From contig BCIX01000004.1 in assembly GCA_001600095.1 (NCBI GenBank), forward strand, positions 1,926,586 through 1,990,585: a stretch of DNA of 64,000 nt. The letters are read 5' to 3'. Below are positions 30,702-41,060 of this stretch, in pieces. The position numbers and the translations under genes were made by a program. The notes under the pieces are model-generated. The model made no database searches and was not told the origin of the DNA. It saw only the letters and a program-made list of their open reading frames with translations. Within the stretch, counting starts at the first letter, position 1. Every line of letters starts with the position of its first letter. The stretch is from Bullera alba (taxonomy: Eukaryota; Basidiomycota; Tremellomycetes; Tremellales; Bulleraceae).

Positions 30702-32673
30702 ATGCGTCAGCTCCACTTGTTCCGCTCGCAATCGCCTTCGGGCATCAGACTGGAAGTTGAACTCCATCAAAATCCACTGGTGCTGTATCCTCTAGACCCG
30801 GCAGAACAGAATGACGGGGAGCATTCTCGACACCTTGGAGCCACCGTGGTCTGCTCGACTGGCAAGAAAAGGGAGATAGGAGGGATAACCGTGATCAGGA
30901 GGGTGTTGGTCAAACGCAAATTTCAGAACAAGTGGACGCCCTGGGAGACACTTCAGATCAATGAGACGTCAGTCCTTCAGCACTGTATCCTAGACGAGGG
31001 CATACATCGGTAAGTCTTCCTCATCGACTGCTTGTTGTGCAGCAGATGCGACATAACAAGTCTCATGATGCTAAATGTGTATTTAGATTCGAGCTGTCGT
31101 TGCCCTTCCCGCACAACGTTCCCGAATCTCGAGTCACACACCATGACCGAATTCTACACCACGTTCAGGCGGTTCTGCTCGACGTACCACCTACATATCT
31201 CACAGCATCAACATCCCGTCTACCGTCGAACCTCCCGGTGCGCAGTCCCAGCTCGAAGTTGGGCAAAATCTCCCGCAAATCCAAAGGCAAAATCGCTCCG
31301 ACTGCCCTGGCGTTAAATCAGCCTTTGGACCGCCCAGAGCTGGTCGACGAAATCTTCGAGGAAGGATCAGAATCACAGCATGATGTCTTGGCTACATGCA
31401 GCAAGACGTTCGAAGTCGTCAGAAGCACAGGCTCCAAGGGCGATGTGCCTGGAATCAACTGGGGCTCTATGGTCAGACTACCTGATTCGGGCAAACTGTA
31501 CCTTCGCTGCTCCAGTGACCTGGTGAGTCGGCCATCTATAACCAGTAGAGTCAGGTATTGATCATGGTATAGTTTGTGCTTGGCTCTCGACTCGACTTCC
31601 AACTGGACTTTGTCAACCTAGGTCAAGATACGACAATCCATGCCGTCTCGGCCAAATTGATCCAAGAAACTGGAACACCCCTCAAGGCCGAACTTCCTGA
31701 TCTCTCATCCCCTTCGGCCTCGACTACCAACCTCGCTTTGCCCACCAGTACCACTCGCGATCGCCCTCGTCGCTCGGGTCTGGGCAGACTATCCTCTTTT
31801 CTCTCGTCAATCAAGGAGAAGCCGCCTGTGCCCAAATCATCCGTGCTGGACGAGTATCGACTCCTAGGCGAGGGAGAAGACCACGTGATCACTCCTCAAG
31901 GGTTCTTGCTCCGTCATGGGACGAATCTCTGGCAAGGATCAATTTCTCAAGCGGCAACTGAGGACGAGAGTGAGGCTGCACCAAACGCTATCACACCAAT
32001 CTTCAGTCGTTCCAGGGCACAGGCCCCCGAAATCGCAGACTCCGATCTCAAAGCCGCGGTCGACGGGGACGAGGACTCGACACAAGTCACATCTTCGACT
32101 CTGAGGATGCATCGGAGAGTTCATCTTCCCTCGGACATCCACGGCTGTTGTCCCACTTCCGACACTTTGGCTCCGGTACTGGCCACAGTGTCACATTCGC
32201 TCGAAGTCGATGTCATCTACTCCATCTTTGGTCAGGACAGACTGGGCAAACCGCTACCCCCAAGTGGTCCGCAGGAAGGGGAGATGAGACTGCAGAGGGC
32301 AATGACCGAGGTCAACTTGGCGGCATGTACAGTCGGTCCAGCGACAATTCAACCTCCATCATACGGCCCAGCTCACGCCGCTACACTCACTGTGCCCAAG
32401 TCTCGTCCGCAAGCTTCGTTATCGCCCATCAGGAGGACATTGTCTAGGGCATCTTCGGCATATCGCAAAGAGCCAATCAACAAAGTCGTCCCAAAAGCAC
32501 GTACAATACCGCACTCTCGCTCCTTCAAGGCATCGAATGGTGTGACTGTAGGCGCAAAAGCAGTCTTCTATCCCGAGGGACAGCTGGAAGAGGCATTGAT
32601 CAAGCATCAGCAGAGCCATGCCGACTGTGCTTGTGGCTCTGAAGCTCCCAGATTCGAGGTTATCGTGGAGTAG
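30702..32673 (+). CDS. Arrestin-like protein
   Basis: Probably an arrestin-fold adaptor, the type that links ubiquitin ligases to membrane cargo in fungi. Exons 30702-31009, 31087-31522, 31573-32673, 614 residues. The N-terminal part has the alternating beta pattern of arrestin N domains (RLEVELHQNPLVLYPLDP, then GATVVCSTGKKREIGGITV, and after the first intron FELSLPFPHNVPES). After a Ser/Lys-rich insert a C-domain-like start appears (FVLGSRLDFQLDFVNL). The C-terminal 250 residues are Ser/Pro-rich and mostly disordered, ending in a Cys/His-containing SHADCACGSEAPR. No clear PPxY motif was found. The fold assignment rests on pattern rather than a decisive motif. Confidence 0.55.
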
Positions 32674-33155
32674 GAAGCTAGCAGACATGGCGGTGGGCTC
32701 AGGTTTCGGAACAGCAAGTTGAGCAGAAGGAGTCTTGGGATTTTGAGGAACGGATTCCACATAGATGGGCAGGTGATTCAGCGGGTCTGATTGACGATAT
32801 GAGCGACGAGCATGTACAGTGAGAAGGCCTAAAGAATACGAAGATAGATGCATGCAGAGCTTAGGATCACCCAAAAGCTACCGCTAACATACTCATATCG
32901 ATCCCTGCTCACCACGACCGAGCTGCAGACTCACTCGTACGTCTCGTCAATATCGCTTGCGGTAGGACATCGATGTAAGCAGTAATCGTCAGAAGAAGAG
33001 TTGCGGAGTAGTATGGCCAGTCTGAACACTTGATGAGTTCCGATGTTAGATACTACGCACATGCGATATGTAATACATGGTGTGTGATGGAATGGGATAT
33101 GCAATGACTTCCGGTTAACTTCTGACTACTTCTCCTTTTGGCCCTCTTCGTGACC
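32674..33155. other. Intergenic region between convergent genes
   Basis: 3' flanks of the arrestin-like gene and of the amino-acid permease. No gene or structural element recognised. Confidence 0.4.
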
Positions 33156-34808
33156 TCAAACCGAGTTTGAGTTGTCAGCACATGACCAAGCCAATGTGCC
33201 CCCCGACTCCTGGTACGTCGAGATGATCTCGCGTATCGCGCCATACGTCCCCGCCACCATGATGAAGCACCCAAAGGCAATGACGAATAGGCTGATGGCG
33301 TAATTCGTCTTCCAACGCCAGTTCCGTATCGTGTCCCGATGATGGTCATACAGCCACATTCCCCCCGTCGGCTGGTACGACATGAGCGGGACGAATAACG
33401 CTCCGATGAGGGAGACTAGCCCTCCGAAAATGGGTACTGCGCTAGCGATGATGTATGCGATGAGGGTGATAGCGCCCACACATCCCAACCAGGTCATCCA
33501 GTGAGTCGGGGTGTTGGCGGACAGATGCCTCGAGTCTCGTAAAAGTCGAACGAAAAGGAGTTTGGCGGGAAACTAGACGGTTCGAGTCAGCTCCGTCTAT
33601 AGGACTCCTGTAATAGGGACCGTCGTACTCACGTGGGTGATAAGCACGGTGGATAGCAAAATACCAGGCAGTGCGAGTCCGTAGCACACCTTCTTCATCA
33701 AAACACCGGCGCTGCCAAGAGCTGGGTTCGAGACGTAGCTTCCGCAGTAGTAGTACACCACAATGCCGACGACCTGGAGAGTCAGCCGTGGGTCGAGACT
33801 CCTCACTCACCAGATACATGACCGTCAAGACCGTTTGAGCCATGGCCAGACTCTTTCGGAAGTCCCTGGGGTCCTTCATCTCCGCAATGACACTGAAGAA
33901 AGCTGGGATACCGCCGTACGCGAAGATCAGGGTACCGATCGCAGCAATCGCTTTGTGGAAGGGGGGTTTCTTGAACAATTTGAAGTCTGGTTCCCAGACC
34001 ACATTGGCGGGAACATCGGCGGGTCTGTCTTGAACGCCAACAGCGACGGTGAGCGTCAAAGCTAGTCATGACATGAGCTTGGCTTCTATGGTTGACGAAT
34101 TGAGACTCACTCGCGATGACCACACTGGCTGTACCGATCCAAGCCAGCCAAGACATCCGATTCAGAGTACGGATACTGGCCAGCAGTAGAGCGAGGATAG
34201 CGGCGACGGCGGTGAAGACGGCGCTACACGTGCCATGGGTTGAAACAGCGTTGAGAGCGATAGAAGTGCTGATCATTCCGGATCCAGCGACAAAGATCCA
34301 GCCTGTAAAAGGTCAGCAGATGGCTTCCAAGACTCTGATGTGAAGAACTCACACAGCAAGAAAGCAGCGCAGAGGATCTCTCGACTGATCCGACCGGTCA
34401 TGAGCATACCGGCGTCGTCGACACCGTATACTGAAGGATGGTTGATCTTGAATGACTGGATCTGCATACTGCACCAAGTCGTAATAGCCGCCAGAGCCAG
34501 CATGCAGATGACACCAGGAATCAGGCCCAAAGTGTCGAAAACGGATGGTATCGACAATACACCGAGTCCCATCATCGTTTTGATCATAATGACTCCTGAC
34601 ATGACCCATCCAGTCTACCCGTCAGTCACTTCCTGTTCGTACGTCGACTCACCGAGCGGTACTGAGGTCCTTGGTCCACATCGCCGAACACCGCGTCGCG
34701 GTTCACGTCTCTCGGCTTGAGCTCGTTCTCCTCCAACTCGCTCAAGTGCGCCGGTCCGGTGTCCTGCGAATCTGGCGAATGCGCGTGCTTGCTGTCCTTC
34801 CGTGTCAT
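33156..34808 (-). CDS. Amino-acid permease, AAAP family (Aa_trans)
   Basis: Proton-coupled amino-acid transporter resembling the neutral/aromatic amino-acid permeases of filamentous fungi. Exons: 34653-34808, 34353-34614, 34111-34302, 33811-34061, 33633-33773, 33156-33572, 472 residues. A hydrophilic acidic N terminus (MTRKDSKHAHSPDSQ) leads to TM1 (GVIMIKTMMGLGVLSIPSVF), the AAAP signature region. IFAYGGIPAFFSVIAEMKDPRDF is also typical, as is the C terminus MVAGTYGAIREII...SGGTLAWSCADNSNSV. All splice phases agree. Substrate range cannot be told from sequence. Confidence 0.88.
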
Positions 34809-35840
34809 CGAGTTGGTGTAGTAGATGAGCAGACAACGAGATCAAGCCAGCAGATCAAGGCAGGAAATTTCCCTTGCTCGCTAAGTGGGGCCACGGGTGT
34901 TGACCTCGCTTAGCGAACTAGTGAGCGGGGTCATGTCGAGTGGCGATCGAGTCGACCCAAAAGTTGAGGCTGAACGTAACGTCGTGCCATGGTCCATTGA
35001 TAGTCCATCATCCATCTTATAGCCCATCTTCTCCATGTTTCCTTCGAGCTGCGTCGGAGTTGGCAAAGACAACGATCGGTTGAGGAATAGGATGTTGAGT
35101 AAACGAGAACCAATAGCGCGATCGAAAACCACTAGTACTTGGCGAAAAACTTTAACTCGGCCAATTTCAGCTCATCGACCCCATCGACCTCTTCCGATTC
35201 TACTCGTCTCGTTTCACCTTGAGGCTACCTGGAAGGCGATCCGGATCTCTTGGTACGACAACCCGGCTCGAATCAGCACACTCATATCGTCAAGTTGATA
35301 TCGCTGGACCTCACCCATGTAATACCATCGCGTTTCAGAACTGGAGAGCCTGGCTTGCCCGCCCACTGCAACTCCTTTGATTCTGCGACAGGGGCTATTT
35401 GGGAATATGTGATCAGCATAGGAACAGTGCCTTGCGACGCAGGCGTCTGGCCCACTCTGGTACATCCCTGAGAGAGACGGTGAGCAGCCATTTGCTGATC
35501 GCAATAACGGGGATTCTACCACTCCTTCGACGTGATCAGTCACGCCGCAGACCCCTTTTTCCACAGGCAAATCCCCAATGGCAACCGAGACGAGCATCTC
35601 GCCACGACACGGAACCGTTCATGACAGACAATCCAGCCGCAAAGAACGCCGCGACAACCACAGGGGTACCTGAATGACTCTCGGTAGCGAGCAAGAGAGT
35701 CGATGTTGGTGTGTCTCAAGCGAATTGCGCCAACATCTTCACATCAGTGACTGTATCGACTATCAGCTAATGTATAAGATGAGAGAAAGGCATATAGAGG
35801 CATGTAGCTGAAGATCAACACCGCTCATCTGCGCTCAACA
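34809..35840. other. Divergent intergenic region
   Basis: About 1 kb between the permease and a small secreted-protein gene, so both promoters lie here. Short open frames on both strands have no start context, partner exons or family motif. I see no repeat or RNA structure. Confidence 0.4.
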
Positions 35841-36456
35841 ATGGTCCCCAAGATCAAAGTACTACTCGTCGCCATCTCCTGCCTCGGCACCGTCGTTGGA
35901 TTATCACTCGACCTCGAACACCCGACCCCAGCAAGATCACTGAAACAAGCCACTCGACAACAGATAGTCACCAGAGCATCTCGCTCTAGAGCTCTTCCCA
36001 AGCGACAAACCAGCGCAGCTCCATTCCCCGACTGCCCAGGCTTTGTGAAGACTGGCTTTGTGCCCTATGCAAATTACTTTGGAGTCGATATTGCCGGCAC
36101 ACCAGACGTCTACACTATCACCATGGAGCGCTCGGACTGTAATCGCCGTTGCGAAAGCGACCCCAGTGAGTGTCCTATCCAGGTTTGAGTGTTAGACACT
36201 GACATCCAGACTCGTAGATTGCCGTTTCACAACTTACAACCCGACCTCCCACGGGTGCTTCCTGGTCTACAACTACTTTTATCCTTTCCCTGGGGCCTTC
36301 GAGGCAACGTTCCGAGGCCTGACTTGCGCCGAAAGCCAGGATGCAGGTGAGAGACTCCTATTGAACTCTAGCGCGCATAGAACGCGCTGACCCGATACAC
36401 CGCCAGTTGTGGGCTTTCCCGAGGCGAAATGCTGCAATGAGTATCGCGCGAATTGA
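35841..36456 (+). CDS. Small secreted Cys-rich protein (PAN/apple-like pattern)
   Basis: Exons 35841-36165, 36218-36346, 36407-36456, 167 residues. A signal peptide (MVPKIKVLLVAISCLGTVVG) is followed by a pro-region that ends in a Lys-Arg site (SRALPKRQ), suggesting Kex2 processing. The mature part has eight Cys; the core DCNRRCESDPNCRFTTYNP...GCFLVYNY resembles the central Cys pattern of PAN/apple domains, and the end is AKCCNEYRAN. Function unknown; candidates are a cell-surface lectin-like or effector-like protein. The intron phases (1, 1) are consistent. Confidence 0.6.
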
Positions 36457-37613
36457 CGCACGACTCTGTCTTCCCTGTTTCTACTTTCTGGGCGTCTTTG
36501 CGATTCGAAATTCGACAAGATGACAGTGTCAGCCGCATGCAATATGATGTGTCTTCGAGCTCACTCGGACCAGTGATTTGAGATACTATTGGCGCTTCAC
36601 TGAGGCATGCACGATTCTTTCCGAGTTGCTTGGCCATATCCTGCCATATCCCTCCAGTCCTCCATAGTCGCTGAAAACACTGCTACATCATTGGTCAGTC
36701 GAGACAGTATGCCGTGAGCGGTCGGTATTCCACGCCCGCAAAGATCGACCGTCTGGACTGTGAGGACCGAGGACGACGCTCACCGGGACAGCAGCGAGTC
36801 AGCAGAGATCGGCAGCGACGACCTATTAGCCTCTGCTTCTCTCTGCTTCATCGGAATCAGACGTTGCACTCGTTGAGCGCGCGCCACCGGATCTGCCAAG
36901 ACGCCCCGTGCACCCACCTCCACATCCCGAGTCCTGCCAAACGCCGCAACCCCAGAGGTCGACATCCCGGGCTGATACCGTCCACATCAAGCTTCACATG
37001 CTCGTAATCTCGTACGAACAGCAGTTGAACAACTCCCCTCTGCTCTTCTCTGCTGCTCCAGGCTGCTCACCAAGTGCTTCCCCTTGCTTTCCCTCGCCAA
37101 GATAACCAGACGGCGCTACTAGAGGCTACTAGATAGCGGAAGACTCAGGGAGCCCCAGCTCTTCTCCGGTTGGCCCGTCAACTGCCGTGGGGGAAAATCC
37201 CGATAGATCCTATCGCCCTACAGAAGCCTGCAGATGGTTCAGTCACTATTCAGTCTCCGCTGATTCCAGTTCCTCCGCATGGTGCGGGGAAAGAATCGTC
37301 TTGGCAGGATCTCGATCGCTGGTATGTCACTGGCTGTCACTGGGATTCGAAAACAGAACCGGTACGGACCGGTCGTTACAGGTAGTTACGGCCACAACGT
37401 TATGGTCAGAGAGGTTGGATTCGAAAATACAACTGTCCGACTCGTCTTGGCGAGGAAGTTGGCCCCGGTCGGCCCCGTATGGGGCTCTGATATCGCAGAG
37501 GAGCTCTCAAGAGCTCTTATTATATATTGATGGCCCCGGGAGACGATACTGAGCAGGCCTCAGAGCTCAAGAACGAGTAGACCTAACCCAACAGTCAAAG
37601 CTCAAAAGCCAAC
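36457..37613. other. Intergenic region
   Basis: About 1.15 kb between two same-strand genes. It includes the promoter of the MFS gene. Open frames here are short and lack family features. Nothing else recognised. Confidence 0.4.
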
Positions 37614-39273
37614 ATGTCGACTCCAGCTCACCACTCCCACATCGAAGACAGCAAGGTCGATGTCGATCACGTGGAAGATGCCGTCTCGATCAACGAGAAA
37701 GATGTCGTGGACAAGAACGTCGACTACTCTGGTTTCGCCCAGAAGACCGACCCAGCGGAGATCAAATTGGTCAGAAAGCTGGATCTTCACATCATGGTGA
37801 GTTCAGTCCATGTAGATGTTCGCTTACGGTATAGACCTCCCTCTGGGCCATGTACTGGCTCAACTACCTCGACCGAAATGCCATCGCCCTTGCGAGACGT
37901 GAGTCACCTCTGTAATACCTTGGCTAACGAGTAGTGTCCACACTCGAGGACGACCTTGGCATCACCGATGTTCAGTACCAGACCTGTGTTTCCATCCTCT
38001 TTGTCGGATACGTCATCACCGGTGTCCCCTCCAACATGTTGATGACCCGAATCAAACCCTCGCTCTTCCTCTGCTGCATCATGATCACCTGGTCCATCCT
38101 CTCCATCTGCACCGCGTTCAGCAAGAACTTTGTCGGTCTCCTCCTCACTCGATTCTTCCTCGGTGTCGTCGAAGCACCATACTACCCCGGCGCTCTACTC
38201 ATCATCTCCAACTTCTACACTCGAACCGAAGTCGCCACACGAATCGCCATCCTCTACACCGGTAACATCCTCGCCACAGCCTTCGCGGGCTTGATCGCTG
38301 CGGGTATCTTCCAGCTCGACACCAAACTTGGTTATGCCGGTTGGCAATGGCTATTCATCATCCAAGGTGCTGCCACGGGTCTTGTTGCTCTCATCGCCTA
38401 CCCTTTCCTTCCGGACAGTCCCCTCAACACCCGATGGCTCACCCCCTCGGAACGTCAACATGCCCACGACCGTCTTCAGCGAGACAAGGTCGATCAGACT
38501 GAGCAGGGTTCCGTATGGTCTGGTTTGTTGCAAGCTGTCAAGGACCCAAGAGTATGGCTCTTCTGCCTCATGCAGAACCTTCATCTCAGGTGAGTACACT
38601 CGACTCACTCCCGGACAATCAACTGACATTTCGCAGTGCAAATGGCTTCAAGAACTTCTTCCCCTCTGTCGTCAGGACACTCGGCTTCAGTCCCGTCATC
38701 ACACTCGTGCTCACCTGCCCTCCATACTTGCTCGCCGGTATCTTTACCATCGTCGTCTCCCTCACATCCGGCAAGTACAACGAGCGAACTTGGCACATCA
38801 CCGTTTGCAAAGCGATCGCCATCCTTGGTTTTGCTCTGGCACCTGCTACCCTGAACACTGCTACGCGATACGTCGCTATGTGTAAGTCCACTCAGCTGCT
38901 GTATGGACATCATCTGACCCCCATTAGGCATCTTCACGATCGGAACGTACGGTGTCAACTCGATCATCCTCGGATGGGCTGCTACCGTTTGCTCCCAGAC
39001 CGTCGAGAAGAAAGCCGTCACCATCGCCATGATCACCTCGCTGTCCAACGCGTCGTTCATCTACACCCCATACCTGTTCAAGGACAGTGACAGACCTCGA
39101 TACACTATCGGTGAGTTTGACCTTTGTCGTTCATTGTTGACAATGTAGCAATGTCTGCCATGGCCGCTTTCTCGCTCGGTACTGCCTTGCTCGCTTGGGT
39201 CCTCCGAATCATCCTTCGAAGGCAGAACAAGACACTCGCCATGACTGGAGCTCCTACAAAGTACCCCTACTAG
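37614..39273 (+). CDS. MFS permease, Dal5/allantoate (ACS) family
   Basis: Twelve-TM transporter for an organic anion or vitamin-like solute. Exons: 37614-37796, 37835-37898, 37935-38589, 38637-38881, 38928-39110, 39149-39273, 484 residues. Features: hydrophilic N terminus (about 55 residues), AMYWLNYLDRNAIALAR typical of ACS TM1, LLLTRFFLGVVEAPYYPGALLI in TM4-5, the central loop FLPDSPLNTRWLTPSER, and GTYGVNSIILGW in TM10. The residues around TM1 and TM4 match the allantoate/nicotinate/pantothenate branch but do not fix the substrate. Confidence 0.85.
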
Positions 39274-39566
39274 ATGGCGAGGTATCCGTTTCGCTTCTGC
39301 ACTGCGCTTGCTATATCGTCCTCGTTCCAAAAAGGTTATATTTGATCTATTGTATGTTCGTCTTGAATGCAGGAAATCTGTGGCTACTCGCATCTACTCG
39401 CAGTGCTTCCATGTTTCGAGTTCAGATTCTCAAGTCTTCAAGTCTCGAGCTCTCGAAGGTGTAAAGCAGAAGCATCACCGCTATGTAGACCGATGGCAGT
39501 GTCTTTTGCATTCTTTCTATGGTTCTATTAATCTAGAGAAACCTTATGAGGCGAGACTTGAACTCT

Positions 39567-40703
39567 TTACTGAGAACAAGTAGATGTCACGGAACTGTTG
39601 TGGACTACTACACCCTCGATAGCGCTGAACCATCCAGCCTCCTTGCTCGAGAGCTTTCCGTCACGAGCCGCTCTCACCCAGTCATCCACAACCTCCCCTA
39701 TGATCCTATTGGCGTCGGCACCGGAGATCGAGCCGAGTAGAGGCACAAGAGCAGCTCGAAGTTCGGCATTGTCGCCCACCAGACCACCGGCCAGTAGAGG
39801 CATATCGGTGAATGTTCCGTGGACCGCTCCTGTCACGCCGAGAACGACCTTGGCTCCAGTGGAATTGGCGTACATGCTTGCCCAAGAATCGTCCGAGGTC
39901 AAGTTTCGTTCCTCATTGGCGGTCGAAATGAAAGTCCGATTAACACCCTTGTCGAGCACTTGACCGAAGTAGCTGCCGTCGAGGTTCATCCCAGAGGTGA
40001 TACGAGTGTCGTTGATCATGGCGTTGGCGGCGGTAGCACCACCGTAAGAGTGGCCAAAGGCGTGGATCAACCCATCGTAGTTGAAGCCTAGAGTGGCGTT
40101 GGAGCGTACTTGGTCCATGACGAAGCTCACATCGGCAGTCCTAACACCAAGTGCGGTGGCGAGTTGCTCTTCCGATTCGAGATCCAGACCGTATACTGTA
40201 GAGCCGTCGTCGAAGGTCACTGCTGCTGCGTCGTAGGGGTGGTCGATGGTAATGACGGTATGGCCGTAGGAGGCGACTGTCTTAGCGAGATAGTTGTAGA
40301 TCAGACGAGAGTTGCCTAGACCCGGAGAGAAGATGAGCACGGCTTTAGTGTTGGATGGCTTGGCGTGACGAGCTGGTGAGCAAGATGATACCTGGAAGGT
40401 GGAGAAGGTCCCGTTTGGCACGATGCTGCTGTAGAGCGAGTCGTAAGCGGAAGCAACTGGAGGAGGCATGTATGCCGTCGTGACCTCATTGCAGGTACCA
40501 TGGCCGGAGGGTGCAAAGACAGAGAGCATGAGTCTTCGTTGAACAGACTCTGGGGCGTAAGGGTCGAGTCGGTTCGGGTCGACCAGCTCGAGGGTGGAGA
40601 TGGAGACATTTCCACTACCAGATTTGGGAATGGCGCGGGCCGACGTTGTGATGACGGTGAGTAGTGGCGCGAGGAGGGATATAGTGGATAGAGAGAACAT
40701 CAT
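39567..40703 (-). CDS. Secreted PAF-acetylhydrolase-like lipase/esterase
   Basis: Serine esterase acting on short-chain phospholipids or related esters, predicted extracellular. Intronless, 378 residues from the double Met (MMFSLSTISLLAPLLTVI) that begins the signal peptide. The nucleophile elbow is AFGHSYGGATA; the acid is probably the Asp in MNLDGSYFG and the base the His in GAVHGTFTDMPLL, the order of PAF acetylhydrolases. Six or more N-glycosylation sequons are present (e.g. NGTF, NRTF, NLTS). The reading frame stays open for 111 codons upstream of the chosen start into the promoter, but that part codes low-complexity SRSRSRDRGRS and would bury the signal peptide, so I start at 40703. Confidence 0.8.
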   Translation of the reverse strand: MMFSLSTISLLAPLLTVITTSARAIPKSGSGNVSISTLELVDPNRLDPYAPESVQRRLMLSVFAPSGHGTCNEVTTAYMPPPVASAYDSLYSSIVPNGTFSTFQVSSCSPARHAKPSNTKAVLIFSPGLGNSRLIYNYLAKTVASYGHTVITIDHPYDAAAVTFDDGSTVYGLDLESEEQLATALGVRTADVSFVMDQVRSNATLGFNYDGLIHAFGHSYGGATAANAMINDTRITSGMNLDGSYFGQVLDKGVNRTFISTANEERNLTSDDSWASMYANSTGAKVVLGVTGAVHGTFTDMPLLAGGLVGDNAELRAALVPLLGSISGADANRIIGEVVDDWVRAARDGKLSSKEAGWFSAIEGVVVHNSSVTSTCSQ

Positions 40704-41060
40704 GTTGATGGTGTGATCGTGTAAGATGGGTGATTGGAAGAGAGAGACGCTGGGCGAGGTCTGTTTATATAGACCACTGATAATCGACTGGTGGACTTGG
40801 AAGCTTCGGCCTCGGTCTCGGCTTCGGCTTCGGCTTCGAATGTTTGGCAGGGGCTGTGCGTCCGATAGCGCCGTACGCCCCGAGCTACTCGTACTGGGAC
40901 TGGTTAGATCCACTGGAGACCTTGCTTGGCCCGATGTCGCTTCATAGATCTTGCATGTATCCATCGTCATGTACATCGCTTGCGGCCGTTTCTGCCCAAC
41001 CCTCAATTTCTTCGGCCTGAGATCGGCTTCGCACATCAGCCTCCGGACTCAAGCGACAAC
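40704..41060. promoter_or_regulatory. Lipase promoter with CGG-rich hexamer repeat
   Basis: Spacer between the regulator gene and the lipase on the same strand. At 40804-40837 there is an array of CTTCGG/CTCGGT units, about 100-135 bp before the lipase ATG. Similar arrays precede the regulator and lie in the TauD/permease spacer. Confidence 0.45.

Noticed and set aside
39567..41036. Longer lipase with 111 extra N-terminal codons
   Set aside because: The extension is low-complexity, crosses the promoter repeat and would bury the signal peptide.
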